A stretch of 31,090 bases of DNA, taken from positions 159,075 to 190,164 of the forward strand of contig NW_014040519.1 of NCBI RefSeq assembly GCF_001186125.1. The letters are read 5' to 3'. Of this stretch, positions 1-9,965 are shown one piece after another. Every line of letters begins with the position of its first letter. Position 1 is the first letter of the stretch. The notes beneath the pieces were generated by a model. The model was not told the origin of the DNA, ran no database searches, and worked only from the letters and a program-made list of their open reading frames with translations. A program made the position numbers and the translations under genes. This stretch comes from Sphaeroforma arctica JP610 (taxonomy: Eukaryota; Opisthokonta; Ichthyosporea; Ichthyophonida).

Positions 1-1008
1 GGACGATATATCTGATAGTGCAATGCTATTGGAAATAAAATACTTGAAAGAGGGCGTGTAAGCTAGAGCCGCGGCAATTGGAGCTGGTGGTCGTACGACC
101 GCTACAATTTCTAGTGATTGGCAATGCCAATATATAGTGGATCGAAGTGAACTAGAAATACACTTAGAACAAATAATCATACCAGCAATAACGCTGAATA
201 GGATGGTGAATTCGTTAATGTTGAGTGGGATGTTGTCAATACGACAGTTGACATACACTCAAAGGTCCATATTTTCCAGTTTTCTATCAACACCCTCAAC
301 TCGAAAATAGCCTACCGTCTCGCGCATACAAATACAGAACGGCGATCTGTGTGTTACGGAAATTTTGTGTCTTCATACATGTGAAGAACATTCAGTGGGT
401 CGGCCCTAATTTTAGCGTCGATTTGATAAGGGTAGATAGATATTACGTTATGTCAATGATTGGCGCTATCAATCTAGGCCGTTTGTTGAAAGAAGTAAGT
501 ATCATACCTTCACCTGCAACAGCGAACACCAGTCTAGTTAAAATGATGAAGAATTTTATTTATTTATATCTTATATCTACCGGCGAAAACCGATACTCGA
601 ATGTCCAAGTGGTCAGATATGGAAAGTAGAGTAAGCAGCAGGCGATGTTGTATGGGTACACATGCTGTTGGAATATCTTAAACAGTATCGTAAGTATGAT
701 GCTGTGAAGACTGTGCATCTTCTCCGTATATGTACAATAGAAGTGGAAAGACAGGTGAGGTAACTGCAGAGCGATGGTAGATGGAACAAATGGAATTTCA
801 GCTGAATCACACATGAGAATCCGAACAAAAGGTTTGAGCATTGATTATGTGTATAATACGTTAGACTTAGGTAAGCTGGAGAACGCAGCAGTTATACCTC
901 AAAATTTAATACCAAGAAAAACTAGAAAAATATTAGCGAATTGCAGGCTAACAACCTTTTATATAGTGCAGAAAATTAAAACGCTCTCACGCGTTATTGT
1001 CCCTGAAA
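1..1008. other. No recognised gene
   Basis: The stretch holds only short open frames on both strands with no recognisable domain. A plus-strand frame is open from about 62 to 308 and reads as a plausible but unfamiliar peptide. A GTAAG splice-donor-like site lies at about 57-61 and another near 496. I cannot assign a function. The right edge abuts the end of repeat F. Confidence 0.5.
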
Positions 1009-1245
1009 AGGGATAATATTATTTATTTCAAAACGATAAGATACTATGTATGAACATATGGTATGGCTTTCATAGCCGTTGTAGTGGTTCGGGAAAGATC
1101 GATGGGAAGAAGTGGTCAGTATATTCCTGTTTGAAGCTTGGGCCAAGTGAGTTGACGATGGAGGATATGCGCTGAGTCAATTCGGGCCGGTGCTGACAAA
1201 ACACTGATACCACCGAATGGGCCATGTATTCGCTTGCTGACCTAC
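1009..1245 (-). repeat. Repeat F, 3' part (copy 1)
   Basis: Read on the minus strand, this segment matches 11945-12172 on the plus strand through the ORF end, the stop, a short untranslated stretch (ATACCATATG) and a shared terminus AAATAATATTATCCCT, after which the two copies diverge. The common 3' boundary with different 5' starts is the pattern of a retroposed, 5'-truncated element, though no poly(A) tail or target duplication could be seen. Confidence 0.65.
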
Positions 1246-1753
1246 TAAGTAGCGTACCCACCTCTGTGGTACGGATCGAGTCTGCGCCGTGTAGTGCCGT
1301 GGAATGGGTTGGTGCAGAGTACGAAATACCGAATAGGACCAGGTTATCCGTCATAATTCGGTCGAGGAGCGAGGATGGGGGTAAGCCAATGCCGCACCAG
1401 ACCATGGATGCATTCGGTATGTGCTGGCTGGCCTGGATTGGAAGTATCATAGGCGGAATCAACAAGCGCGATGATTTGGGTTGAACCGAAATTCGGAAGT
1501 AGTACTTCAAGAGCGTGATTAGCCGGGGTATGGGGAACATCTGTTGATGTGTCAGAGACGGGTGAGGGTACGGTGGTTCTTCTACATGCTGGAGAAAAGA
1601 TCCAAAGTGTTCGTGGAGGGGTAATTGCTGGAGGAGGTCAGGACCAATGGGCGGCAATTTCGGGCCTACCAGGATGTGTCGAATCAGTTGTTGGATGCAG
1701 GTAAAGTGGCTGGTGGTGAACTTGTGGCTACTGTAAGATTCGGTCTATCAAGG
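1070..1753 (-). CDS. Unrecognised ORF of repeat F, copy 1
   Basis: A minus-strand frame open from about 1753 to a TGA at 1070 (196 codons from the first ATG at 1657; the frame continues upstream without an ATG). I do not recognise the family. No catalytic motif, signal peptide or clear membrane segment is visible; the protein is rich in Pro, Ser and Leu. The C-terminal ~53 residues, from EYMAHS to LQRL, recur at about 74% identity in the plus-strand copy at 11949-12107, with the stop at the same place and many of the base differences at third positions. That suggests the frame was once under protein-level selection. The downstream sequence is shared too, so the ORF is the 3' end of a dispersed element. 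It could be the end of an unfamiliar transposon protein; function unknown. Confidence 0.5.
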
Positions 1754-1760
1754 CGATATT

Positions 1761-2404
1761 AACGCCTTAGAGTAATTAAACGCGTGGATAAAGTCTAAGT
1801 ATCGTGAAATTCAATGTAAATAAACGAAATGAGTCTTTTAGTAAAGTTAGGTATGCCTCGTGAAAACAGCAATACTCTGAGGGAGTGTGAAGCTGAGACA
1901 TTGCCTATCTATAATCCTCTCAGTACTGTTTTCGCCGAAGATATTTTATTTAGTGTTTCGTTGTCGCTCTATTAAAAACTATGGTATGTTTCGTTGGGGC
2001 GAATCCGAGAGACTCATAAAATCCTATCTTTAGAAAAAGAGAAAAGAAAAAAAGAAAAAAAACTCTTGATGTCCATGGTTAGTGCATTATCCAATAACTT
2101 GCCACTTATCAAAATTACCGACTTAGCCTTCATCAGACTGGCACATCTGGTTGGCTGAACGGAGGATAAACTAGGTAACGTTAATAGTCCCTAGAAACCT
2201 ATATTCGGTTGAGCCATCTCGCTACCGAAGTATTCAGATATAAATAGATTTGGAAAGTAAACATAGTTCTATTAATAGAACTAGACCAAATCTTACGTTT
2301 GGTATTTTACTGGGGCCTTTTAATGGCCTTGTCCAAATTTCTGAAATGTAAAATGGAAAAGGTATTTATTAATAAAACCGTTAAAAACCATTTAGGAAAC
2401 TTAA
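1761..2404. other. No gene seen
   Basis: AT-rich sequence without a recognisable coding frame. It contains a homopurine run (about 2033-2062) and a perfect 20-bp palindrome at 2264-2283. Confidence 0.5.
2264..2283. repeat. Perfect 20-bp palindrome
   Basis: The sequence TAGTTCTATT-AATAGAACTA is its own reverse complement with no spacer. It may be chance in AT-rich DNA or a relic of a transposon end; nothing nearby decides. Confidence 0.7.
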
Positions 2405-2410
2405 GTTCCT

Positions 2411-2463
2411 CGTACTATTAAGAGTACGTTTATGGTTTACGTACTGCTTAAGAGTACGTTTAT
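2411..2463 (-). repeat. Short tandem units at the LINE 3' end
   Basis: Two ~23-bp units (2411-2433 and 2440-2463) share AAGAGTACGTTTAT, and each carries a small inverted GTACT/AGTAC pair. They lie just past the stop of the LINE coding frame. Short tandem repeats at the 3' end are common in LINEs, so this is probably the element's tail. Confidence 0.5.
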
Positions 2464-2473
2464 AACATAGAGT

Positions 2474-3280
2474 CTAATGTGGAGGCCCGGCTATTACACT
2501 ACCTGGGCAGGCAGGGCAGATACAGCCGTCGGTGCGGTAGTCGAGCAATGAGAACATGTACGTATTCGTTGCAATCATAGCACAGAGCCGGATTGGTGTA
2601 AGCTCGAGGCAGCGGTTGAAGCTGTCGTGTCTGGCTTTGTCTCGGTTTGAGGTTGGCGGTTTACCCATAACTAGTTGGTAGTAGTAGTATTGGCGCCGGG
2701 CCATTGCCGCGATCTCCTTGTTGGACCAGCGTTTTGTTGAGTTTTTCCTGATGTCGCCACAGCGTTGGCGGAGGGCTACATGGACGGGTGTACGCCCGCC
2801 CGTGGTTTTGTGTACAGTTTTCTGGTGAGCATAAATACTGTACGGGAAGAGCAGTAATGGTTTGTCGTGGGCCCAGGCGGGTTGCGTCAGAGGGGTGAGT
2901 AGATATGTGCTGGCCATCGAGTCGAGTTATATTCCCAGGCAACCTCCGAGGTAGTTCGCGAATGGTCACGCGGGGAGCAGGCCACAAAAGTGGAGTAAGT
3001 TTGTTTGATGTTTGGGAAACCGAGGGTATTTAGTGCCCGTGATGATGGCTGCTGCCTGGATGAGTGCTGAGTTAAAGCGTTCGAACAGGGGGTCCAACGC
3101 ATCCTTCCATATAGGCGGAGCCCAGGCAATAATGTTCAGGCCATATGTAGCCGTGGATAGGATGAATGTTTTGAAGAGCACCAGTCGGTTGCGGGGGTTT
3201 TTTGGTGGAGGGTGAGAGCCACATCTCAATAAATATGCGCAGTTCTTCCATGCTCGTTTGTTTCTGATATTCACAATCTA
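2474..3280 (-). mobile_element. LINE fragment, 3' end (RT C-terminal part)
   Basis: Minus-strand frames encode the part of a non-LTR retrotransposon ORF2 that follows the RT catalytic core. The segment at 2966-3274 has the typical LINE thumb-region pattern (FKTFILSTATYGLNIIAW, then LFERFNSALIQAA). The segment at 2474-2917 ends in a Cys-rich tail (CICPACPG) like the C-terminal knuckle of many LINE ORF2 proteins. The two pieces are in different frames, so at least one frameshift or deletion separates them (near 2920-2970). The RT catalytic FADD box and any endonuclease lie upstream and are absent, so the copy is 5'-truncated at about 3280, the usual outcome of target-primed insertion. I cannot name the clade. 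Confidence 0.7.
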
Positions 3281-3567
3281 CGCAGCTATTGCTATGTACT
3301 CCCTGGGCATTCACAGTGTTTACAATGATTTCTACCTCGACATTCTACTGACTGACAGTGTACACACGTTCACAGTGTTCTCACTTTTTTAATAGGTACC
3401 GATCCTATACTTTTTATTTTTGATGTTCACAATCTACACCTCTGTTGTTATGTACTCCCTGGGCGTTCGCAGTGTTTGTAATTATTTCTTCCTCGATATT
3501 CTACTGACTGACAGTGTACACAAGTTCGCAGTGTTCTCACTTTTTTATTAGGTTCTGATCCTGTACT
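3266..3567 (-). repeat. Two ~150-bp direct repeats, Cys-rich on the minus strand
   Basis: The segment starting GATATTCACAATCTAC at 3266 recurs from 3422 (offset 156 bp) with about 85-90% identity by eye, differing by scattered substitutions and a small indel. On the minus strand each unit reads as a Cys/His-rich peptide (CVHCQ ... KHCE), suggesting a duplicated zinc-finger-like module. The left unit runs directly into the LINE 5' end. It may be part of the copia-2 fossil to the right or of unrelated DNA. Confidence 0.6.
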
Positions 3568-4013
3568 TGTACACCATGGTTTATGTTTAGATTGCTGTAG
3601 TACTAGTGTTTGGTTGTGGTAGTATAGCTCTTGGAGTTTAAGAGTGATGATTTGTATCGGTGTCTTGCAGCAGGACAAGATATTCTGTGTCTAGCGTGGG
3701 CCGTTTAAAAACCTTCTTTACTGGCTCAGCCGGTACTGTTTTTTGTTTTGTCGTAGACCAGCCTTGAGCACTTGTACCAGGAGTATGAAGCGTTTTTGCG
3801 ACAGAGAAGATTCAGTTCCTAATTATTCGTGCACGTGTATATTATGGGTGTTGGCACAGGTATGTCAGTATTATAAAGTATTGGTACATCATCACTAGTA
3901 GGCCTCTGCACATCTCCACTACACGGCGGCTGCGAACTATATAACTTCGTACAGATAGCATCCCTGTCGATTTTGGTCTAGGTCAACTAAGGACCCTTCT
4001 AACATTTAGAAAA

Positions 4014-4385
4014 CTAGAGCTCAGGATTTTGTATATCTGTTCTAGACCCTGCCATATATATATACTTGTCTAGATGGAAATGTGAGATCAAAGACAATAT
4101 CGTGTAATCTATTCTGAGAGACGATCCTTTGGACCTAATGTAGATGTGACCCAGACCAGGGAGATGACCGCGTTTGTTGACATAGGTAATTGAATTGTCC
4201 GCCAAAATCAGAGGAAATTTAATGTGCTCTATACGTGTGAGCAAATTTCGTGCAGTATTATGCAGATAGTTTACTGTCGCACCCCCATCAATCAGCAGAA
4301 TATCGTCAATTTTAGCAGAGCATGACGTATGGATGGGTATTGTGATACGAGCAATTGACGCAGTGTACTTGGGATCCAGATACAT
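4014..4385 (-). pseudogene. Copia-2 aspartic protease segment
   Basis: The frame has a retropepsin-like active-site block (LLIDGGATVNYL) followed by the hydrophobic flap-region pattern seen in copia proteases. It directly follows the zinc-knuckle region, the standard Gag-protease order of copia polyproteins. It is a fossil; the reading is by motif only. Confidence 0.65.
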
Positions 4386-4611
4386 TACGCTTGGTGCATA
4401 CTTTGGAAATATGACCCTTGATGGAACAGTAAGAACGAGTCAAAGGGCCAGCGTCACAATTTGCGTTGCGATGACTATGATTTCCGCATCGTGCACAACC
4501 AGAAACACAGTCACTAGCAAAGCAATCTGCCTTCCAGCAAACAAAACAAGGGGGTGGGTCACCAGTTTGGTCAGGTCGATTGTTGCGACGTTCACGTCGT
4601 TCACGGCCCAC
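4312..4611 (-). pseudogene. Copia-2 Gag nucleocapsid with three CCHC-like knuckles
   Basis: Three successive Cys/His boxes are visible: CFVCWKADCFASDC, CARCGNHSHRNANC and YCSIKGHISKVC. Boxes of this type bind the element's RNA in retrotransposon Gag proteins. Copia Gags usually carry one; three in a row are also seen in copia-1 at 21330-21520, which links the two elements. Confidence 0.7.
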
Positions 4612-4675
4612 AATGATGTGTTCAATATTGTCAAGGCTTTCATCAGGTCTCGGGTAGATAAATTCGGAGGGGTAG

Positions 4676-5387
4676 TTATAGGGGGCTTGGCGCTAACAAA
4701 AAAAACACTATTTCAGTGGGTTGATGTTCTGGGTTGGTGTACTCCCATGTTTCAATGTGCTCATTTTTGTGATTAGGGAAAATAGTATTACGATCATTTG
4801 TCAGTAGAAATTGACGAGCCTGATCGTGGAAAGTCATAGATGCATCTTTGAAAAAAATATTTGGAAGAAAATTTCCTTGACGACCAGCATCACGTTTCAA
4901 TTTGTCGCAACGGTGTGTCCATACTCTCATAGATTCGACGATAGAACGTCTAAATTGTTCAAGATAAGAGAGGCTAATTAGCCGAATGAGCGCAGCTGAC
5001 CGGTGAAAGAACATGGCTCGAAGAATCTGGAATAAAGTTCAAGGATCAGTTATAAGTTCATCAGTCTCGAGAGATTGGTAATTCAACGGTCATAGAATTG
5101 AATACTACCTGAAGAGCCGCGTGATATGTGCCATTTTCGAACCTAGCGGTTTGGAAGTTTGTGGTCCAGAAGTGGGGTTGTTGAGGGATGTAGACAACAG
5201 GAGTTTGTCCAAGGGGAACAATGGTTTAACCTTCTTGGGTAAACTGGAGGACAGGCAGGGCCTTTTTTGTGCCGAATGAGGTAGCAACTAAGATATCATT
5301 GAGCCACAGGTCGTGGTGAAGGCTATCTAAGTCTAGCTGTGTCCAGCGTTTCAGTGATTAAATGGTATTTATACTACCTTCGTCCAT
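4676..5387 (-). pseudogene. Copia-2 Gag N-terminal and middle region
   Basis: Minus-strand segments (4676-5014 and 5105-5387) read as a copia-type Gag. There is an early WL motif, an LxxxxFRRSIVESMRVW-like helical block and an LKRDAGRQ block, each with a counterpart at the same place in copia-3. The start at 5387 is chosen because the matching ATG (MD-) occurs just after the primer-binding site in both copies. Confidence 0.65.
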
Positions 5388-5423
5388 GATGATAGTAGGA
5401 GAAATTTAAGCTTAAAAATTATA

Positions 5424-5433
5424 GCCTATAACC
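5424..5433 (-). other. Copia-2 primer-binding site (half-tRNA type)
   Basis: On the minus strand the site reads GGTTATAGGC, one base from the GGTTATGGGC of copia-1. It lies 37 bp before the Gag ATG and directly after the LTR end. Drosophila copia uses the same sequence to pair with the anticodon arm of initiator tRNA-Met. Confidence 0.6.
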
Positions 5434-5640
5434 TAATAAGCACTAAAACCCATTTATTAGACGAACTAAACTTTATTATATTTATGTTGTACATATATGT
5501 ATAAGTTATTTGTTTGTTTGTGAAGAGGTTGTTTTTGTATAAAAGATATTTGGTTTTTGTGGAAAAACCTTATCTGAATGAAAAATTATGTTTGAGATTC
5601 TAAACCCAGTTTGAATTTCCAAAACTCTTACTTTCTCTCT
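5434..5640 (-). repeat. Copia-2 5' LTR remnant
   Basis: The segment aligns patchily with 8185-8375. Shared blocks are TTTATTATATTT, the ATATATRTATA region and GATTCTAAAC. It is the end of a diverged LTR next to the primer-binding site. The far (upstream) end of the LTR could not be placed. Confidence 0.5.
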
Positions 5641-6690
5641 ATTCATGTATGTCGGACTTTGAAATCACACAAAAGTTCAAAACAGAGTATATAAAAACAG
5701 ACTGTCACAATAGGCCTATATAAAAGGATATTTTTAGCACAAGCCGGGACAAGAGGGTATTTTATGTAAATTAAATACGAATTGCACGCTAGTAGTAAAC
5801 ATGCACATTAGACAAAGTAGAGGGTCAATATCGCTTGAATCAACGTATAATAAACTCAGCCATAGCACCGGTTTTTACTAGTAATCTGTTATAACTTATA
5901 GGGAGTTAAATAGACCTGTTTTCTCAAGATGGGAGTACTTGGGTTACTGACGTTCTTAGAAGTTGACGATCAGTCGATCGGCAAACACACAATGACTGTA
6001 ACACACGTCTCTGTATTCATACCACATACTGAGAATAAGTACTTCTTTGTAGTTGTATCGTGGTAGTCTGGAACCCGGTCCAGTAGCGAATACTCTCGAC
6101 GCTATTTCCAATGTGAGAAAAACTTAAGTTTAAACACCATATTTTTATGAGTGTTGATACTCATACCAACGAGCTTGTACCTTAAATGTCCTATTTCATT
6201 CTCTTTGTACTTGATCGCGCGGTTTAGACCATCTGCTTGATTTTCCAATCGATTCTTTTTTAAGTGCTATTTCGAAAGGCCTCTATAGTAGTCTTCAATT
6301 GCGTTGCTAGATTACCTACCGCATTTTCAAGAGCCAGTCTTACTTCCTTTAACTTTAATTCTAATACATATCGTGCCAGACTTGGCATGTATTACAGTCC
6401 AACAGTGTTCGTTGAGCTACACGCTGTACGTTCGCTTCTGCGTCTTATAGGCTTGTCAGATCCCAACAAATCATATATGAGTGAACGTTCTGGCATATAT
6501 TCTGAGCTTGGTCCCCTTTGGTTTGCCGCTCCGTCGAGTTTACTGCCATGAACTGGTTATACGTGATAATGTTCGCATCTTTTGTTAGTTTGCATACCTT
6601 ATTCTTCTTAACTATATACTTCGCCGGTACACATGCTTACGACAGACCCTGTAGTCTTTACCGATGTATTCATCGATAGGGCTACTCTCT
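5641..6690. other. Intervening DNA with a possible coiled-coil relic
   Basis: No intact frame is seen. On the minus strand, about 6560-6140, broken frames are rich in Lys, Glu, Leu and Ala with heptad-like spacing, such as LELKLKEVRLALENAV and KKNRLENQADGLNRAIKYK. That resembles the coiled-coil part of the copia-1 Gag. It may be an old Gag relic or the upstream part of the copia-2 LTR/leader region. Confidence is low. Confidence 0.3.
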
Positions 6691-6699
6691 TTGTTCTGC

Positions 6700-6990
6700 C
6701 TAGCTTCCGGATTCTCTCTTGAGCTTTCCTTCAACACAGACTCGACAGTGTAGTTCAAATTCGGTATGGGCCCTTGCAAATTCAATAGCAGCTTTGAAAT
6801 CTGGACCTGGCAAGACAGTGTGGCGAATGGGACCGACTAGGACAGCTATAGTGTATTCCCAGATGATTTTCCAACCGCTGTGATACCATGACGTAGAAAT
6901 GTGTTTGCTGTGGTGTGTGTCATGTAGAAATATTTTTGTATTTGGCGTATAAAAAAGGCAACTATAGTGCATGAGGTCGAACAGGCACAC
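6700..6990 (-). pseudogene. Copia-3 GAG-pre-integrase segment
   Basis: The C-terminal half (WEYTIAVLVGP..., then a Cys-x2-Cys pair followed by GKLKRES) matches the pattern in copia-1 at 20180-20340 (WLYTGVAIFGP..., CTSCARGKMRK). This is the zinc-binding region before the integrase core of copia elements. The core itself does not follow. Confidence 0.6.
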
Positions 6991-7080
6991 CTATTGCAAT
7001 TTTGTATCGGTAGAAGTATTCAGTTTGAGTAAATCTGAAATATCTGACCATCGCGAGTTTCTATAAACATTTTTTTAATA

Positions 7081-8145
7081 TTATGTTAGCCTTCCGGAAG
7101 TCGTTGACGATCCCTCCTTCGGAGCCGGCGAATTGAGAGATTTGTCCAGTTTTGTGTGATGCACAGAGATCGGTGGTAGAAGTGTATTCGAGAATTGACA
7201 TAGCTCGCGATGTAACATCCAGTCCTCACAATGAACGCGGGGTGATGGTCGGTTAGTCAAAGTAATATTGTCCTTGAGTGCCGTTTTGAGTGTGTTGGCC
7301 CGACTACGATAACCATTGTTGCGATGGTACTCATTATATGTCAACGTGATTTTTGGAGTAGAGGTGTTTGTATTGGCGGAAGACTGAAATTGAGTAGTTT
7401 GTGCAAAGACCGGGACTAAACTTGTGTTGCTATGCAAGGGATTCCGATGTGTCTGATTGACTAGCGACACAATCAGAAAGAGACAGGTTCAGGGGCAGCG
7501 AGAGAAGGGTTAATTTGTTCCCAAGCTTCGATCCATTCAAATATCAGTGGTGGTAACTTCGTCATGGTTGTTGCTGAGGAGGAACTGTTTGGCTTGTTTT
7601 TGATATTGTTGACCAAGGCCGAAGATAAATGCATCTTAGGTACAAGCATTTGTCAGAAGGTTTTTCTGACGAGCGGCGTCAGGTTTGAGATGATTGAGCG
7701 CGTTTGAACAGTTCAAGGTAGTCAAGAGTGATCGGTTTGGCGATAGGAGAAGATTGGTGGGAAAGCATGGTGCGAAGAAGTTGAAACAGTGGCCATGGGG
7801 CAAACATGAGATATTCAGCTTCAAGGCAGTGGCGAATTTTAGTGGTCATAGAGTTGAAGAAGACGTGACAGGCAGCATGTTACGATCCGCCTTCTTTAGT
7901 GGTAGTTCTAAAATTCGTTGTTCGTAAGTGGGGGGCAGGAGATAGATAGACGCTAGGTGTCTGACCAAAAGAAATGACTGGTTGGCCATCCTGGATGAAC
8001 TATAGAGCAGCTGTAGGGCGTCCTTTTTGCCTGCGGAGGCGGCAACGAAGACATATGAGAGCCACACATCAGGATTGCGGCCATCTGTATTGAGTTGAGT
8101 CTATTTGTGGGGAGAAATTACAGTAACTGTATTATTGCCATCCAT
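7081..8145 (-). pseudogene. Copia-3 Gag fragments
   Basis: Segments at 7846-8067, 7636-7824 and 7081-7470 match the copia-2 Gag in order. MWLSYVFVAASAG corresponds to its WLNDILVATSFG, and LKPDAARQKNLL to its LKRDAGRQGNFL. A Cys-rich stretch near 7190-7230 may be a knuckle remnant. Decayed. Confidence 0.6.
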
Positions 8146-8174
8146 ATTGAGAGAGTTTAATAGAGGTAAATACA

Positions 8175-8184
8175 GCCCATAAAC
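8175..8184 (-). other. Copia-3 primer-binding site (half-tRNA type)
   Basis: It reads GTTTATGGGC on the minus strand, one base from GGTTATGGGC. It occupies the same position relative to the LTR end and the Gag ATG (30 bp) as in copia-2. Confidence 0.6.
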
Positions 8185-8375
8185 TAATAGACTAAGAAAG
8201 CCTTTTTGGAAAGACTGTTTATTATATTTGTCACACAAATATATATACTATTTGAGATGTATACATCTGGCTGTCAGGTTGTCAAGTAGAATAAGTTTTT
8301 GTAACACTTGTTTAACAGTAAATAAACTCTGCTTATGATTCTAAACGTAGTTGGACTTCGAGTCCTAAAAACAAT
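8185..8375 (-). repeat. Copia-3 5' LTR remnant
   Basis: Aligned blocks with 5434-5640 mark this as the same LTR family, heavily diverged. The outer end is not recognisable. Confidence 0.45.
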
Positions 8376-8832
8376 GAGAAAAGCATATTTTTCTTTTAGA
8401 ACGAACAGAAAAACTGGAATCCATCGTTGTTTCAAGAATTTTGGTGTTTTATTTAAAACCGATCAGACGACGACTCGATGAATGTAAAATTGTAAATATA
8501 ATTTTTGATTCATGAATTATAACTAAAATCCTAACCCCTTAAACTCGGCTTTCTTCTTTAAACTACAAACCTCTTAACATTTGGTGTTTTACCTCATAGT
8601 TTATTTTCTAACCCATCATGACACAAACCTAGAACCTACATTTTATAATTATTTACCAACAGAATTTAGAATAAACTTTAGTCTTTGAGATAATTCCTTT
8701 GAAGGCCTTTTAACTACTATCGAACTGTTTTTGAGATAAAATAATCAACATGCTTTCAAGCACTCAACTTACTCCCAAGAGCACTGTGGTGCCTTGGACT
8801 GTGCTAGCCTACGATAGATCTAACATTGACTT
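8376..8832. other. No gene seen
   Basis: AT-rich DNA between copia-3 and the unknown ORF. A short plus-strand frame (about 8750-8851) overlaps the start of the next ORF in another frame. It could be an upstream exon or chance. Confidence 0.4.
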
Positions 8833-9432
8833 ATGGAGCAGAACATGGAACTAACAATGTCCTCTCATTACATCGACGACTTAACTTCTATTCTGCACTA
8901 TGATCAGGAACTTCCTAATGATAAAGCCTGTGCCGACATGTTTAACACTCGTAATGAAGAACAAGACAATTCCCAGAACTACATGGTTGAAAACGAAACA
9001 TTTATTACGTCAGTGCGCAATATTTGCAAATACCAGAAAGCGAAGACACTTATAATTTCATCTGTGGATCCCTCTCCGACTTCAGTTGCCACGACGATCA
9101 AAAATGAACACCCCTGGAGTAAATTTTATTTCCTTAAGTCGAAATATAAGCACCAGTCTAAGCTTATCTATAAGGTTTACGCCGCTGACCTTGCCGCTAT
9201 GTGTCGTGTACCTACTGAAGATCTCCGTGAATGGTTCTTCCGCTGTGAAACTTCTATTGCTACCGCATCCACTCAAAGTACAATCTTGAATTCTCGTGTT
9301 CAACAAAGCCTTTTTTTTGGCGAACTTGGTCAAGCTGACCCAGACCTATCAACTTCGAAATGTCTATATATGCAACTTCGTGACCTCACTCTGATTGAAA
9401 TTGATTATCTATGTACATACCTAAAAACATAA
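8833..9432 (+). CDS. Unrecognised 199-aa ORF upstream of the MULE
   Basis: This is one of the longest unbroken frames in the window and is not obviously retroelement-derived. I do not recognise it. The N-terminal half is acidic and polar; the C-terminal half is mixed, with an aromatic patch (EWFFRCET). There is no signal peptide and no zinc-binding pattern. It lies on the same strand as the MULE/Ulp1 segments, 534 bp before the first transposase frame. It may therefore be an N-terminal exon or second protein of that element, or a remnant of a host gene. The outermost clear terminal motif (9645) lies downstream of it, so membership is uncertain. A GTAAGA donor-like site occurs at about 9549. 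Confidence 0.4.
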   Translation: MEQNMELTMSSHYIDDLTSILHYDQELPNDKACADMFNTRNEEQDNSQNYMVENETFITSVRNICKYQKAKTLIISSVDPSPTSVATTIKNEHPWSKFYFLKSKYKHQSKLIYKVYAADLAAMCRVPTEDLREWFFRCETSIATASTQSTILNSRVQQSLFFGELGQADPDLSTSKCLYMQLRDLTLIEIDYLCTYLKT

Positions 9433-9644
9433 CATCGATATACACAGTCTACTTCTGTAAACAGTAGTGAATATTACTCAATTTGAAGCTATGTTGAATA
9501 TACTACGACACAATTTAAGCCAGTTATGATTTAGCAGTGGTAGCTTGTGTAAGACTGATCGGGACTACCAGGATGTACCTCTAGCTGTTTCAAAATCTTT
9601 TCTCGAATTTATTTTAATGAAAAATTGAAAGTACATTTACAGAC

Positions 9645-9668
9645 TTTTTATGTACATTTAGTGACCTT
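9645..9668 (+). repeat. MULE left inverted terminal motif
   Basis: TTTTTATGTACATTTAGTGA..., the inverse of 11421-11444. A weaker partial copy (GTACATTTAC) sits at 9631. Confidence 0.6.
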
Positions 9669-9698
9669 CCGGTGCTGTATTTTTTTTTGATGACACCG

Positions 9699-9755
9699 GG
9701 GTTCGACACCAGTTCGGAACCTTTTCATAATACATGGGTTCAACACCAGTTCGGT
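9699..9755 (+). repeat. Short direct repeat inside the MULE
   Basis: GGTTCGACACCAGTTCGG near 9700 recurs as GGTTCAACACCAGTTCGG near 9737, 37 bp apart. It lies in an unassigned frame (9672-9899) upstream of the transposase domain. It is a small tandem duplication. Confidence 0.6.
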
Positions 9756-9965
9756 ATTTTACATGGCCGCGTGTTTTACAGTGAATTTGATTTTTCAAAA
9801 CCAGTCTCTGAAGAATTTTCCACGACAAACAATTACTTTCATACTAAAATCTTTCTGCGCACCATTATACTGCTGAGAGCTTGTTGTTGGATCACATAAA
9901 ACAGTTCCAGCTAATAGACTCGGTAAGAGTTATTCTTATGAAGGGTCCCAGACACTACATTCGTA

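Larger units (their letters stand above)
4014..5640 (-). mobile_element. Copia-2: gag-side fossil of a Ty1/copia element
   Basis: Reading leftward, this contains an LTR remnant, a half-tRNA-type primer-binding site at 5424-5433, the Gag start at 5387, Gag (5387-4676), three CCHC knuckles (4611-4312) and an aspartic-protease segment (4385-4014). Integrase, RT and RNase H are not found, so the downstream half is missing. Gag aligns by eye with copia-3 at 7081-8145 (shared TQL near the start, then WL and the LKRDAGRQ/LKPDAARQ block). The element is broken, with several interruptions. LTR divergence from copia-3 is high, so both are old. Confidence 0.75.
6700..8375 (-). mobile_element. Copia-3: gag-side fossil of the same copia family
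   Basis: Reading leftward, this has an LTR remnant (8375-8185), a primer-binding site (8184-8175), a Gag start at 8145, Gag fragments (8067-7081) and a GAG-pre-integrase segment (6990-6700). The remainder of pol is absent. It is the closest relative of copia-2 in the window, in the same orientation and about 2.7 kb away. It is broken in numerous places. The two could be independent insertions, or products of an old duplication. Confidence 0.7.

Noticed and set aside
1224-1484. Plus-strand 86-aa ORF
   Set aside because: Antisense shadow of the repeat F ORF, which is supported by a second copy.
6264-6551. Plus-strand 95-aa ORF
   Set aside because: No recognisable features; the opposite strand looks at least as coding-like.
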